A stretch of 64,000 nucleotides of DNA from Lactococcus garvieae subsp. garvieae (GTDB lineage Bacteria > Bacillota > Bacilli > Lactobacillales > Streptococcaceae). Both the position numbers and the translations under genes were made by a program. Numbering within the stretch: the stretch's first letter is position 1; every line of letters starts with the position of its first letter. The stretch lies in the NCBI RefSeq assembly GCF_029024465.1, contig NZ_CP118950.1, forward strand, positions 496,001 through 560,000. The letters run 5' to 3'. Shown one piece after another: positions 46,503 through 55,432 of this stretch. A model generated the notes under the pieces. The model did not search any database, was not told the DNA's origin, and saw nothing but the letters and a program-made list of their open reading frames with translations.

Positions 46503-47012
46503 GTGGCAGAAAAAGAACCGTGGGATAAAGAAATCTATAAGGCCATGAAAGCAGATTCCGAAAAAAGTCGTTCGGGCAGCAAGCCAAGAAAAAAACACAA
46601 TAACAAGTCATTAACTTCACGTGCTTTAACCTTTACTGTCGTGACAATGTTTTTGTTGGTTGGTTTCATGATTGCCTTTATTCTTTGGAATAATCAAACG
46701 CAACATAGCGGTGGATTTGCTCAGGAAAATCCAGAAAAAACCGTAGAGCAAACCACGGAGCAACAAACAGAACAGACGACTGAAGAAGTGAAACCAGAAG
46801 AAAGTACTGTAGCTCCGCCACCAACTACTGAAGAATCTTCCACTGAAGAGGGAGGAACTTATGTTATTGTAGCTGGAGATGATCCAAGCAAGATATCAGC
46901 GAAGACAGGTGTTGCGTGGTCTGTAATTGCAAGTCTTAATAATATCTCAGCAACAGGATACAATGCCGATGGTTCACCAATATCACCTGGGCAAGTATTA
47001 AAATTAAAATAA
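46503..47012 (+). CDS. LysM-domain membrane protein
   Basis: A 169-residue protein with a basic N-terminal cytosolic part (about 1-40), one TM helix (ALTFTVVTMFLLVGFMIAFILW, about 41-62), a Glu/Thr/Pro-rich extracellular linker (about 75-118) and a C-terminal LysM-like domain (YVIVAGDDPSKISAKTGVAWSVIASLNNIS...ISPGQVLKLK). The domain probably binds peptidoglycan. The start is GTG 46503 with AAGGA before it. It is cotranscribed with cmk (30 bp gap). Confidence 0.85.
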   Translation: MAEKEPWDKEIYKAMKADSEKSRSGSKPRKKHNNKSLTSRALTFTVVTMFLLVGFMIAFILWNNQTQHSGGFAQENPEKTVEQTTEQQTEQTTEEVKPEESTVAPPPTTEESSTEEGGTYVIVAGDDPSKISAKTGVAWSVIASLNNISATGYNADGSPISPGQVLKLK

Positions 47013-47042
47013 AAAAAAGTATTTACTATATAGGAAAGAAAC

Positions 47043-47705
47043 ATGATAAAGTTACAAATTGCTGTTGATGGGCCCGCTTCAAGCGGAAAATCAACTGTCG
47101 CTAAAATCGTTGCACAAAATCTTGGGATTATCTATTTAGATACAGGTGCGATGTACCGTGCTGCAACATTAGTTGCCCTCCAAAACAAAACGGAGGATCC
47201 TCAAAAAATTATCGATGTGATTAAGAAAAAACCAATTTTCTTTAAAAATACTGCCGACGGACAGCTGGTGTTTTTAGGAACAGAGGATATTACTAAGATT
47301 ATTCGTACAAACGAAGTAACACAGAATGTTTCCAAAATATCTGCTCTCGCTCCAGTACGGGAATTTTTAGTTGCTGAGCAACAACGTATTGCTGATGAAG
47401 GTGGCATTATCATGGATGGGCGTGATATTGGTACGGTTGTCCTACCGCATGCGGATTTGAAGATTTTCCTTGTGGCTTCTGTGGATGAACGAGCAGAGCG
47501 ACGTTATAAAGAAAATATACAAAAAAATATTCCTACTGATTTGGAAGAACTCAAAGTGGAAATCGCTGAACGTGACCGTAAAGACAGTACCCGAGCGGTT
47601 TCACCTCTAAAACAAGCAGAGGATGCTATTTTACTAGACAGTACAGGAAAAACGATTGATCAAGTGGCAGGTTTCATCGAAGAAAAAGCACGAGAACTCT
47701 TGTAA
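47043..47705 (+). CDS. cmk: Cytidylate kinase
   Basis: A 220-residue P-loop kinase that converts CMP/dCMP to the diphosphates. Walker A is [13 protein letters not shown] (8-20), followed by [13 protein letters not shown]. The [23 protein letters not shown] region (about 120-145) and the lid [21 protein letters not shown] are characteristic. ATG 47043 with AGGAAAG before it. Confidence 0.96.
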   Translation: MIKLQIAVDGPASSGKSTVAKIVAQNLGIIYLDTGAMYRAATLVALQNKTEDPQKIIDVIKKKPIFFKNTADGQLVFLGTEDITKIIRTNEVTQNVSKISALAPVREFLVAEQQRIADEGGIIMDGRDIGTVVLPHADLKIFLVASVDERAERRYKENIQKNIPTDLEELKVEIAERDRKDSTRAVSPLKQAEDAILLDSTGKTIDQVAGFIEEKARELL

Positions 47706-47726
47706 TCAGTCAAATTTTAAAGCAAC

Positions 47727-47754
47727 AAACGGAGTAAAAGTATTCCGTTTTTTT
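47727..47754 (+). terminator. Terminator after cmk
   Basis: AAACGGA (47727-47733) pairs with TCCGTTT (47744-47750), followed by T bases. Confidence 0.75.
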
Positions 47755-47760
47755 CTATTC

Positions 47761-47766
47761 TATAAT
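47761..47766 (+). promoter_or_regulatory. -10 element of the GNAT gene
   Basis: TATAAT directly after the terminator, two bases before the SD AAGGAG. The RNA leader must be very short. Confidence 0.5.
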
Positions 47767-47780
47767 GAAGGAGATAAAAG

Positions 47781-48305
47781 TTGGAAATAAGAAGTATTAG
47801 GCGAAAAGACTATAAAGAAGTTGAGCAGGTAATTCGTCAATCCTTTAGCTCGTCCGAACACGGTTATGGTAACGAGGCAGAGCTCGTGGAAAAGATTCGG
47901 ACAGAGCATAGCTATGTTGAGGGTTTAGAAGTTGTCGCCACGGAGGGAGCAAGAATTATTGGTTATGGTTTACTCAGTGAAGTCGAAATTATCAACGCTA
48001 AAGAAAGTTTTACAGGACTGGTTCTTGCGCCATTAGCTGTTTTACCGTCTTGGCAAGGTAAAAAAGTAGGAGAAAAATTACTGAAAGAGTTAGAAAAGCG
48101 TGCCGTTCAACAAGAATTCCCTTATATAAGTATTCTGGGGCATCCGCAATATTATTCTCGTTTTGGCTATGTCCCTGCTGAAAAATATAAGGTCACAGCG
48201 CCATTTGAAGTTCCAGCAGAAGCCTTTATGATTCGTCCTTTACAAGCAGATGCACTAAAAAATGTTTCGGGCTGTATCAAATACGCGCAGGCCTTTGGTG
48301 TGTAA
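47781..48305 (+). CDS. GNAT N-acetyltransferase (YhbS-like)
   Basis: A 174-residue acetyltransferase with EIRSIRRKDYKEVEQVIRQSF at the N terminus, the CoA-binding stretch LAPLAVLPSWQGKKVGEKLLKELEKRA (about 75-100) and ISILGHPQYYSRFGYVPAEKY, which is the hallmark of the YhbS/COG3153 group. The start is TTG 47781, with AAGGAG seven bases before it. Substrate unknown. Confidence 0.83.
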   Translation: MEIRSIRRKDYKEVEQVIRQSFSSSEHGYGNEAELVEKIRTEHSYVEGLEVVATEGARIIGYGLLSEVEIINAKESFTGLVLAPLAVLPSWQGKKVGEKLLKELEKRAVQQEFPYISILGHPQYYSRFGYVPAEKYKVTAPFEVPAEAFMIRPLQADALKNVSGCIKYAQAFGV

Positions 48306-48380
48306 ACAGAGCATGAGCAGTATTACCGGTATCAATTTCGCCTTAGTTTAAGCTGTCTCACAGTCTCCGTTTATAAATTT

Positions 48381-48389
48381 TGTTATAAT
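48381..48389 (+). promoter_or_regulatory. Extended -10 of the VanZ gene
   Basis: TGT-TATAAT at 48381-48389, 28 bp before the start codon. Confidence 0.6.
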
Positions 48390-48417
48390 AAAATAAAAAA
48401 TTTTTAAAAGGATTTCT

Positions 48418-49464
48418 ATGCTTACTTATCTCCATGCTATTCAAATAGGTGTACTGCTCTTCTTTGTTTTTTTCTTGCTGAGCCTTATTCCTTATATGAT
48501 TGTTCAATACCGTAAATATGGACGTGTAAACCCCTGGCGTTTTATCGTCAATTTTTCTTTTGTCCTCTATATAGTTTGTGCTTATGCGATGACTATTTTT
48601 CCTTTGCCGGATGTAGCACAGGTTGCACAGATGGCAGGTCCCAAGCAAAATCTTGTTCCCTTTGAATTTGTACGTCAGTTCATCGCTTACAACCCACTGG
48701 TACTTAACGATTCTTCTACATGGATAATGGCCTTGAAAGCACCAAGTTTTATCCAACCCTTTTTTAATCTTCTTTTGACGTTGCCTTTTGGGATATATTT
48801 ACGTTATCTCTTTAAGCGCAACTTTTCTCAAACCTTAGTGTGGAGTTTCATGCTCACCTTATCATTTGAACTTTTACAGCGTTCGGCCCTTTTTGGTCTT
48901 TATCCTCGTCCTTATCGTCTTTTTGATGTAGATGATTTAATGATTAATACGCTAGGAAGTTTGCTTGGCTTTGGGATTGCTTGCCTACTTGTTAAGGTTT
49001 TACCAGATTTGGATGCCAAACAAGCTATTCCGGCTCAGATTGGGATGATACGGCGGAGTATTGCCTTTGGCGTAGATTTTGTTTTAGCAAATTTCCTTTC
49101 AAACTTTGTGCCTCATTTCTATATAGCAATGCTTATTACTTTTGTGGGGATTCCAGTCCTTTTTGGTGTCACTTTTGGTCAAAAACTTCTTAAGATAAGG
49201 ATAGGGGGGAGCCGTTGGAAGATTTTAAGTCGGCAACTCTTATCTTTTGTTAATTTTGGGATAGTTGCTCTTTTGTTTTATTTCTTGCAACGCTCAAGCT
49301 ACATTCCACAAAATGAATTGGGGCAAAATTTCTTAATGATCGTCCTCTCGTTAATTCTTCTTCTGTTGCCTCTATTAGACATTCTCTTTGCCACACTTTC
49401 ACGTACACGAAAGTTGTGGTATGAACGCTTGAGTCAAACAGAGTTAAGTGCAAAAGAAATTTAA
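48418..49464 (+). CDS. VanZ-RDD fusion membrane protein
   Basis: A 348-residue protein with two parts. The N-terminal VanZ-like part (about 1-205, five TM helices) has LYIVCAYAMTIFPLP, KQNLVPFEFVRQF, LLLTLPFGIYLRYLF, FELLQ and RLFDVDDLMINTLGSLLGF. The RDD-like domain (about 210-345) has three helices, from RRSIAFGVDFVLANF. VanZ proteins can give low teicoplanin resistance, but most are envelope proteins of unknown role. The SD AAAGGA precedes ATG 48418. Monocistronic. Confidence 0.87.
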   Translation: MLTYLHAIQIGVLLFFVFFLLSLIPYMIVQYRKYGRVNPWRFIVNFSFVLYIVCAYAMTIFPLPDVAQVAQMAGPKQNLVPFEFVRQFIAYNPLVLNDSSTWIMALKAPSFIQPFFNLLLTLPFGIYLRYLFKRNFSQTLVWSFMLTLSFELLQRSALFGLYPRPYRLFDVDDLMINTLGSLLGFGIACLLVKVLPDLDAKQAIPAQIGMIRRSIAFGVDFVLANFLSNFVPHFYIAMLITFVGIPVLFGVTFGQKLLKIRIGGSRWKILSRQLLSFVNFGIVALLFYFLQRSSYIPQNELGQNFLMIVLSLILLLLPLLDILFATLSRTRKLWYERLSQTELSAKEI

Positions 49465-49467
49465 AAT

Positions 49468-49500
49468 AAAAAACGTTAGTCGGACTAACGTTTTTTATTT
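49468..49500. terminator. Terminator after the VanZ gene
   Basis: AAAACGTTAG, TCGGA loop, CTAACGTTTTTT, with A-run on the other side, so it can also serve the convergent gene. Confidence 0.85.
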
Positions 49501-49513
49501 TAAAGAGGCGTAT

Positions 49514-49783
49514 TTATAAACGATGACCGACACCAGGGCCAAACAAGCGCGAATTGGAGATTTTGTTATAAAACTCGGTTGTCATAGGCGTTAAATTGTA
49601 GCGAAGAGCGAGTGGGCGTAATTGAGCCTCTAATTGGGCTAGAGCTTCTTCAAGATTTCCCTGATTTTCAATGCGATTTTTAGCTTCCAATATTAAAGTG
49701 CGTTCCCACTCTCGGATATGTTTACTCAAGATTAAATTGTACATTTCATTCAATATTTCAGTTTGATTTAATGGTTTTTTCAT
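49514..49783 (-). CDS. Bacteriocin immunity-like protein (LciA/EntA-immunity type)
   Basis: An 89-residue helical protein from ATG 49783 (MKKPLNQTEIL). The layout resembles lactococcin A immunity protein LciA and the enterocin A immunity family: charged helices, then LEAQLRPLALRYNLTPMTTEFYNKIS, then a short flexible tail FGPGVGHRL. LciA has a comparable [24 protein letters not shown] segment. Such proteins protect the man-PTS IIC/IID from bacteriocins by binding to it in the cytosol. No bacteriocin gene is near, so it is an orphan. There is no SD, and the extended -10 ends six bases before the ATG. Assignment is by my own comparison, not by a search. Confidence 0.68.
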   Translation of the reverse strand: MKKPLNQTEILNEMYNLILSKHIREWERTLILEAKNRIENQGNLEEALAQLEAQLRPLALRYNLTPMTTEFYNKISNSRLFGPGVGHRL

Positions 49784-49789
49784 AGTTAA

Positions 49790-49824
49790 ATTATAGCATG
49801 CAAGCCTTTTCATTGTGCTATAAT
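49790..49824. promoter_or_regulatory. Back-to-back extended -10 promoters
   Basis: Minus strand TGC-TATAAT (49798-49790) serves the immunity-like gene and plus strand TGC-TATAAT (49816-49824) serves msrA. They are only 23 bp apart, so polymerase cannot easily use both at once. Confidence 0.65.
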
Positions 49825-49842
49825 GTGCTTGGAGGAAGAGCT

Positions 49843-50385
49843 ATGAGTAAAGAAATTGCAATTTTTGCTGGGGGATGTTTCTGGTGTATGGTTGAGCCTT
49901 TTGAAACACGTCCAGGTATACTGTCTGTCACCAGCGGTTATACTGGCGGTCATGTTGATGATCCGACATATGATGAAGTATCCGGCAAATATACGGGGCA
50001 CACTGAAGCTGTGGAGATAATTTTTGAAAATACGGTTATTTCTTACGATGCCTTACTGGAAATTTACTGGAGTCTTATTGATCCCACAGATGGAGAAGGA
50101 CAATTTTACGATCGTGGCAATAATTATAGACCAGCTATTTATGTTGAAAATGAGGAGCAACGTCAAGCTGCAGAGAAAAGTAAGCTGGAATTGTCGGAGT
50201 CGGGACTTTGGGATAAACCTATCATTGTTCCTATAGAAAATGCGCAAACATTTTGGCCAGCTGAAGATTATCACCAAGATTTTTATAAAAAGAATCCTAA
50301 AAGATATAAACAGATGCACAAAGCGCGTGAACAGTTTCTGAAAGTGAAGCGCTTCAGAAATAAATTTTTTGGCAAAAAAGGTTAA
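49843..50385 (+). CDS. msrA: Peptide methionine sulfoxide reductase A
   Basis: Reduces methionine-S-sulfoxide in proteins. The 180-residue protein has the active-site motif [12 protein letters not shown] (catalytic Cys about residue 11), then [31 protein letters not shown] and the [26 protein letters not shown] region with its substrate-binding residues. A basic tail without cysteine ends it. The start ATG 49843 follows TTGGAGGAAGAG. The upstream 49798 start lies in the promoter and is rejected. Confidence 0.96.
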   Translation: MSKEIAIFAGGCFWCMVEPFETRPGILSVTSGYTGGHVDDPTYDEVSGKYTGHTEAVEIIFENTVISYDALLEIYWSLIDPTDGEGQFYDRGNNYRPAIYVENEEQRQAAEKSKLELSESGLWDKPIIVPIENAQTFWPAEDYHQDFYKKNPKRYKQMHKAREQFLKVKRFRNKFFGKKG

Positions 50386-50404
50386 GAAAAACCCTCTTTT
50401 TTGC
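50370..50404 (+). terminator. Terminator after msrA
   Basis: GCAAAAAAGGTT pairs with AACCCTCTTTTTTGC with a small internal mismatch; the stop codon is in the loop. Confidence 0.7.
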
Positions 50405-50442
50405 TGACAATTATAAAAGACTTTTATCAAAAATAAAAATCA

Positions 50443-50451
50443 TGATATAAT
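50443..50451 (+). promoter_or_regulatory. Extended -10 of the LCP gene
   Basis: TGA-TATAAT ends at 50451, nine bases before ATG 50461. No SD lies between, so a leader of about three bases or none is expected. Confidence 0.6.
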
Positions 50452-50460
50452 AGACAGATA

Positions 50461-51831
50461 ATGAAAGATAATAAACAAAAACGTTTTGAATACTTAAGGG
50501 CAAATAAAGCTTATTTAAGTGAACGCGAAAAGCAAGAATATTATGAATTAGTAGAAGAAATAGAAGGATGGCAGGCGCTTGAAGAAGAATATGCGGCTGA
50601 CTTGGAAGAAGAGCGCGCACAGTCTGAAAGTTCTTCTCCTGAGAGACGAAGCAGATCCAGCCGTTCTTTAGATTCAGCACCCGCAGCATTTTTATCCCAA
50701 CGTGGGAAAAAGAAAGAAAGCCGGCGTGCAGAAGAGAATATTAATGATGAAACATCTGAGGAAACAGCAAGTAAAAAACCAAAGAAAAAGAAAAGATGGA
50801 TCAAGCGTATTTTCTTTCTCTTAATTGCACTGATCTTGATTATGATTGGTTTCTTCATTTATGGTTATCAGCGAGGGATTAGTCGAGAAGGCGGCGCAAT
50901 CAAAGCCGAACAATTCAATGGTGCTGCCAATGCTGATGGCTCAGTCAATATCCTTCTATTAGGTGCGGATCAGCGCCCAGGACAAAGCTCAGGCGTGGCG
51001 CATTCAGACAGTATTATGGTCTTGAATATTGGCAGGAGCGGCAAAATGCAATTGGTGAGCTTTATGCGTGATACTTTGGTTAACATTCCAGGGGTCGGTG
51101 ATGCAAGCCAAGGTCCTAATATGAAGCTTAATGCAGCCTTTACGATTGGTGAGCAAAATGAGAATCAAGGTGTTGAACTCGTGCGTCAAACCTTGCAGCA
51201 AAATTTTGGTATAAATGCTAAATATTACGCTGTGGTTGATTTCTCAAGTTTTGCAACAGTGATTGACTCGATGTTCCCTGGTGGAGTACAGATTGATGCC
51301 AAATTCGCCACAATTAATGGTCAAAAGTTTGACGAAGTCCCGGTACCGGATGATTTAGCGGAAACAGAAGGAATGGCTAAAAACGATAAGCAACTGAGTG
51401 CAGAAGAAGCCGCAGCTTTGGGCTATCCTGATGGTGGAGGGATCTTTATGATGATTAAGCAAGGTCCACAACGAATGGATGGACGCACACTTTTGAACTA
51501 TGCACGTTTCCGCCACGATGATCAAGGAGACTTTGGACGTGTACAACGTCAACAACAAGTGATGCAAACTCTCACATCGAAAGTTAAAAATCCGTTGACA
51601 CTCTTTACGGGTGCAAGTGCCATGGGTACAGCTCGAGCTGTTACAATGACTAATCTTCCCAACACATTCCTGCTAACAAAAGCTTTACCGGCAATGTTTG
51701 GTGGTATAGAAAACACAACCATCCCATCGGACAATGATTGGCAATCTGCCTATGATATGTATGGAGGTTCAGGTATCCTCATTGATATGAATAAGTATAG
51801 TGCCAAAGCACAAGAACTTTTAGGACAATAG
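50461..51831 (+). CDS. LytR-CpsA-Psr (LCP) family cell-wall ligase
   Basis: A 456-residue protein with a charged, Ser/Glu-rich cytosolic region (about 1-110), one TM helix (IFFLLIALILIMIGFFIYGY, about 116-136) and an extracellular LCP domain. The domain has NILLLGADQRPGQSSGVAHSDSIMVLNI, LVSFMRDTLVNIPGVG, KLNAAFTIG, YAVVDFSSFATVIDSMFPGGVQID and LNYARFRHDDQGDFGRVQRQQQV. These carry the pyrophosphate-binding Arg and Asp residues. LCP enzymes attach teichoic acids or polysaccharides to peptidoglycan. Which polymer is used here is not shown by the sequence. Confidence 0.93.
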   Translation: MKDNKQKRFEYLRANKAYLSEREKQEYYELVEEIEGWQALEEEYAADLEEERAQSESSSPERRSRSSRSLDSAPAAFLSQRGKKKESRRAEENINDETSEETASKKPKKKKRWIKRIFFLLIALILIMIGFFIYGYQRGISREGGAIKAEQFNGAANADGSVNILLLGADQRPGQSSGVAHSDSIMVLNIGRSGKMQLVSFMRDTLVNIPGVGDASQGPNMKLNAAFTIGEQNENQGVELVRQTLQQNFGINAKYYAVVDFSSFATVIDSMFPGGVQIDAKFATINGQKFDEVPVPDDLAETEGMAKNDKQLSAEEAAALGYPDGGGIFMMIKQGPQRMDGRTLLNYARFRHDDQGDFGRVQRQQQVMQTLTSKVKNPLTLFTGASAMGTARAVTMTNLPNTFLLTKALPAMFGGIENTTIPSDNDWQSAYDMYGGSGILIDMNKYSAKAQELLGQ

Positions 51832-51833
51832 AA

Positions 51834-51866
51834 AAAAGCATTCAACTCTAGGTTGAGTGCTTTTTT
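51834..51866. terminator. Terminator between the LCP gene and malG
   Basis: AAAAAGCATTCAAC, TCTA loop, GGTTGAGTGCTTTTTT, with one GU-type mismatch. The symmetrical flanks suit both strands. Confidence 0.85.
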
Positions 51867-51872
51867 AGTATG

Positions 51873-52727
51873 CTATCCTTTATCTGCACCAGCAGTGATT
51901 CCTTTAACATAGAATTTTTGCATCACGATGAAGAGAATAGTGATAGGAATGGCGATGATCACACAGCCTGCAACAAATTGGGTAAAGTTTGTTGCGGAGG
52001 AACCTCTGGAGTTGGTCATCATATTTTGCAAACCATAGGCAATGGTCCGCGATTTAGGATCGCCTCCCCCTAAGATAACACTCGCAAAAAGGAAATCAAG
52101 CCAAGGTGCAATAAAAGCAGTGAGTGAGGTGTAAACAATCATTGGTTTTGACAAAGGCAAGGTAATTTTGGTGAAAATTTGCCATTTGGTTGCACCATCA
52201 ATTACAGCTGCTTCATCAATTGAAGCAGGTATTGTATCAAGGAAACCTTTAAAGATATAGAAGCCTAAACCAGAGCCGCCTATATAAATTAAAGTCAGTC
52301 CAACTAAGTTGGTCATATTGAATGATTTGAGAATGTAATAGAGAGCAATCATTGCCATGATACCTGGGAACATGCCAATGATGAGCGCTAACTGTAGGAA
52401 AGGTTTGCGAAATTTGAACCGTAAACGTGACAATACATAAGACATAACAGTAGTAATCAGTGTGTTAACAACTGCACAGATAACAGCAATGACAAACGTG
52501 TTGAGGAGCCAATGGCCGTAAGGATAAACCGGGTTATTGAAAATACCAGTAAAATTATCCAGAGTCCACTGTTGGGGAATGAATGTTGAGACAAAACCGG
52601 TGTTATTTTTAGAAAAGCTGGTAAGGATAATCCAGACAATTGGAAAAATCCAGATGATTGCAAGTAAGGTCAAGAGTAAGTATCTGAGTACTAGTGAAGC
52701 TTGACGTTGGCGTTTATATGATTTCAT
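51873..52727 (-). CDS. malG: Maltodextrin ABC transporter permease MalG
   Basis: A 284-residue permease with six TM helices and the EAA loop IDEAAVIDGATKWQIFTKITLPLSKPMIVYTSL near residue 180-210. The C-terminal FVAGCVIIAIPITILFIVMQKFYVKGITAGADKG is typical of MalG. ATG 52727 follows AAGGAGGGCTAAA. It is one base after the malF stop. The longer frame to 52808 lies inside malF. Confidence 0.94.
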   Translation of the reverse strand: MKSYKRQRQASLVLRYLLLTLLAIIWIFPIVWIILTSFSKNNTGFVSTFIPQQWTLDNFTGIFNNPVYPYGHWLLNTFVIAVICAVVNTLITTVMSYVLSRLRFKFRKPFLQLALIIGMFPGIMAMIALYYILKSFNMTNLVGLTLIYIGGSGLGFYIFKGFLDTIPASIDEAAVIDGATKWQIFTKITLPLSKPMIVYTSLTAFIAPWLDFLFASVILGGGDPKSRTIAYGLQNMMTNSRGSSATNFTQFVAGCVIIAIPITILFIVMQKFYVKGITAGADKG

Positions 52728-52728
52728 T

Positions 52729-54078
52729 TTAGCCCTCCTTAAAAGCGTTTGTACGGCGGTAAGCGAACAATGAAGCTGTAGCTGAGATGATAAAGATAAC
52801 GATACCAATAGCTGAGGCGATGTTATAACTTGGGATTGACTTCATGGTTAAGCTGTAAAGCCAGGTAATCAATAAGTCAGTGGAACCCGCTTGGAAGTAT
52901 TCTGCGTTCAGTGGGCCACCACCAGTCAAGAGGAAAATAACGTTGAAGTTATTAATGTTCCCGATAAATTGTTGAATTAAGGCAGGGGTCATAACGAACA
53001 AAATTTGAGGGAAAGTAATAGAACGGAAAATATCAAAACTGTTGGCACCATCAATTTTAGCGGCTTCAATCTGATCTGTAGGCAAGTTTTGGATAATGGC
53101 TGTTGAAATTAGCATGGAAACAGGAATACCAATCCACATATTAACGCCGATAACAGAAAACTTCGCTAGCAAAGGATCCATTAAAAATGGAATAGGGTGG
53201 TCGATAAGGCCAATACTTTGAAGCCAGCTGTTGAGTGGCCCATTGTTGTCCAAGAACATATTCATCATTAAGAGTGAAACAAAAGAAGGAACAGCCATAA
53301 CAATAACAAAGAGTGTCCGCCAGAAAGCTTTAAATTTAATTCCGGATGATTCAATCAAAAGAGCAAGCAAGACGCCAAAGAAGAAGGTTGTCGCTGTCGC
53401 AGCCACAGCCCAAACGAGGGTCCAGCCTAAGACAGGGAAGAAAGTTCCAGCGATGTTCCCTGTCAGAATCTCACCAAATGAAGCAAAACCCGTCCAAGAA
53501 AATCCGATGGGATGATCTTGATTAAAATTGGTAAAAGCAATGGTGATCATGAAAAGTAAAGGCGCAATTGTGAAAACTAAAATCCCGAGTAAGGGAATCG
53601 CCATCAGTGTGTAATGGAGACGACTGTCTAAAAGTGTTGCCAAATCCTCCATAGTCGTAGGGATATGTTCTCCGTCACGATTCAAGACATAGAGATGACG
53701 TGTGGAACGGAGGCTTGTGATATAGATAACTGCAACCATTGCAATGAGCACTAAGGACATGACCCCAAAAAGGAGGATGAGCATGGAGTTATCAGGTTGT
53801 TGGGTGACATAAATTTGTCGTGCTTCATCAAAAACGACTTGTTTAGTTTTGACATGTCCAAGACTGCTCAGAAGACTGATGGAGCTAATGCCATTGAAGA
53901 TAAGCCAGAAAAGGAAGACAATTTCGATGATAAGGAAGCTAAGCCCCTTGAGCCATTGTTTATTTTTTAATTGCGCTAAACCCATGATGAAGAAGCTGAG
54001 TTTTGTGAAAATATCACCCTCACGCCATACCTCTTTGTATGTTGCTTCAGGAGATGGTTTAATTTTCTTTTTAAACAT
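52729..54078 (-). CDS. malF: Maltodextrin ABC transporter permease MalF
   Basis: A 449-residue permease with an N-terminal cytosolic tail, about eight TM helices and the loop PTDQIEAAKIDGANSFDIFRSITFPQILFVMTPALIQQF near residue 345-380. The C-terminal YNIASAIGIVIFIISATASLFAYRRTNAFKEG is typical. It is separated from malE by a hairpin. No ATPase gene is in the window, so a shared MsmK/MalK-like ATPase encoded elsewhere is expected. Confidence 0.93.
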   Translation of the reverse strand: MFKKKIKPSPEATYKEVWREGDIFTKLSFFIMGLAQLKNKQWLKGLSFLIIEIVFLFWLIFNGISSISLLSSLGHVKTKQVVFDEARQIYVTQQPDNSMLILLFGVMSLVLIAMVAVIYITSLRSTRHLYVLNRDGEHIPTTMEDLATLLDSRLHYTLMAIPLLGILVFTIAPLLFMITIAFTNFNQDHPIGFSWTGFASFGEILTGNIAGTFFPVLGWTLVWAVAATATTFFFGVLLALLIESSGIKFKAFWRTLFVIVMAVPSFVSLLMMNMFLDNNGPLNSWLQSIGLIDHPIPFLMDPLLAKFSVIGVNMWIGIPVSMLISTAIIQNLPTDQIEAAKIDGANSFDIFRSITFPQILFVMTPALIQQFIGNINNFNVIFLLTGGGPLNAEYFQAGSTDLLITWLYSLTMKSIPSYNIASAIGIVIFIISATASLFAYRRTNAFKEG

Positions 54079-54099
54079 ATATTTTACCCTTTTGTATAT

Positions 54100-54136
54100 A
54101 AAAAAATAAGAGGATTAGGATGAGCCCAATCCCCTT
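54100..54136 (-). terminator. Hairpin between malE and malF
   Basis: On the minus strand, AAGGGGATTGGG (54136-54125) pairs over 12 bp (two GU pairs) with CCTAATCCTCTT (54119-54108), followed by ATTTTTTT. It should reduce malFG relative to malE. Confidence 0.7.
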
Positions 54137-54150
54137 AAGTTAATCAAAAA

Positions 54151-55386
54151 TTATTCAGTAGCTGATGAGATTGATTTTACGAAATTATCAAGTTGTGCTT
54201 GGTATTGTGTAGCTGGAGTTTTACCTGTGTAGGCATTTTCGATAAGTGGGGCAGCCAAGTTCCAGAATGTTGCCATTTGTGGCATCTTAGGCATTAATGT
54301 ATCGTTTTCTACTTGTTTGATTACTGCAAGAGCTACAGGATCTTTTGCAACTTCAGAATCTTTTTGGGCTTCTTTTGAAACTGGGATTGCATTGTTGGCT
54401 TTATAAAGTGCCAATTGTGATTCAGTGTTTGATAAATACTGAGCTAAAGCAGAGGCAGCGACAGGATCTTCAGATTGTGAATTCACAGCCAGTGTGCCGA
54501 CACCGGAGAAGGCTTGCATTTGTTTAGAGCCAGATCCAAAATCAGCAGTTGGTAAGGTTGTTGCACCAAAGTTGTCGCCAAGGATTTCTTTCACTGTGCT
54601 ACCATCCCATGGGCCATCAAGAATCGCTTGTGTTTTACCAGATTTAAGGTCGGCCAGAAGGGCTGTACCAGATTGTTTAACGCCAGGATTTGCTTTTTGT
54701 TGCGCAAACCAAGTCATCGCTTGAACACCCGCTTTAGTATTTGCATCTGTACCGTCAACTGTTTCGCCATCTTTACCGAAGAGCTGTGTTCCATTCGCTA
54801 GGAATACAGGATACCAGTTGTATGAGTTTGTAAAATCTGTTCCAATTGGTGTTTCTGCTGTAAAATCTGCCCAATCTTTTGGAGCTTCGCTAAATTTTGC
54901 TTTATTATAGTAAACAATATTTGATTGTTCATCTTGTGGATAAGCGTAGAGTTTACCTTTCCAAGAGACAGCATCAACAGCGATAGAGATATCATTTGAT
55001 TTTACCCAGTCTGTTGCTGATGGCGAAAGAGGATTGATGTAGCCTGCTTCAGCCATGGCCCCCAACTGGTCGTTTGGTACTTTAAAGACATCTGCGGCTT
55101 GGCTAGGGTCTTTACTCACATCTTGCTTTGCATTTGCAGAACCATTTGGAGACTGTGTGACAGTAACTTTAATGTTTGGATATTCTTTGTTGAAGTTTTT
55201 AATTAAATCTTTATAAGAAGCAACATTTGCTGGATCAACCCAGAGTTTAACTGCACCTTTATGGTCTTTAGCATCTGAAGATGCAGAAGTTGTGCTTCCA
55301 CTGTCCTTACTATTCCCACAAGCAGCGAGGCTAGCAAGAGCAATCAGAGAAACGCTACTCAGAGCGATTTTTTTCCATGTGTTCAT
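54151..55386 (-). CDS. malE: Maltodextrin-binding lipoprotein MalE
   Basis: A 411-residue lipoprotein with lipobox LASLAAC (Cys about 23) and a Ser/Asp-rich linker. The solute-binding protein 1 fold follows: VKLWVDPANVASYKDLIKNFNKEYPNIKVTV, AADVFKVPNDQLGAMAEAGYINPL and LLADLKSGKTQAILDGPWDGSTVKE. The start is ATG 55386 with GGAGGAAAT before it, and the longer frame to 55467 would run over the promoter. It is first in the malEFG operon. Confidence 0.95.
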   Translation of the reverse strand: MNTWKKIALSSVSLIALASLAACGNSKDSGSTTSASSDAKDHKGAVKLWVDPANVASYKDLIKNFNKEYPNIKVTVTQSPNGSANAKQDVSKDPSQAADVFKVPNDQLGAMAEAGYINPLSPSATDWVKSNDISIAVDAVSWKGKLYAYPQDEQSNIVYYNKAKFSEAPKDWADFTAETPIGTDFTNSYNWYPVFLANGTQLFGKDGETVDGTDANTKAGVQAMTWFAQQKANPGVKQSGTALLADLKSGKTQAILDGPWDGSTVKEILGDNFGATTLPTADFGSGSKQMQAFSGVGTLAVNSQSEDPVAASALAQYLSNTESQLALYKANNAIPVSKEAQKDSEVAKDPVALAVIKQVENDTLMPKMPQMATFWNLAAPLIENAYTGKTPATQYQAQLDNFVKSISSATE

Positions 55387-55432
55387 AAAATATTTCCTCC
55401 TAATGAAAATAATTATTCTAATTTGTAATTCT

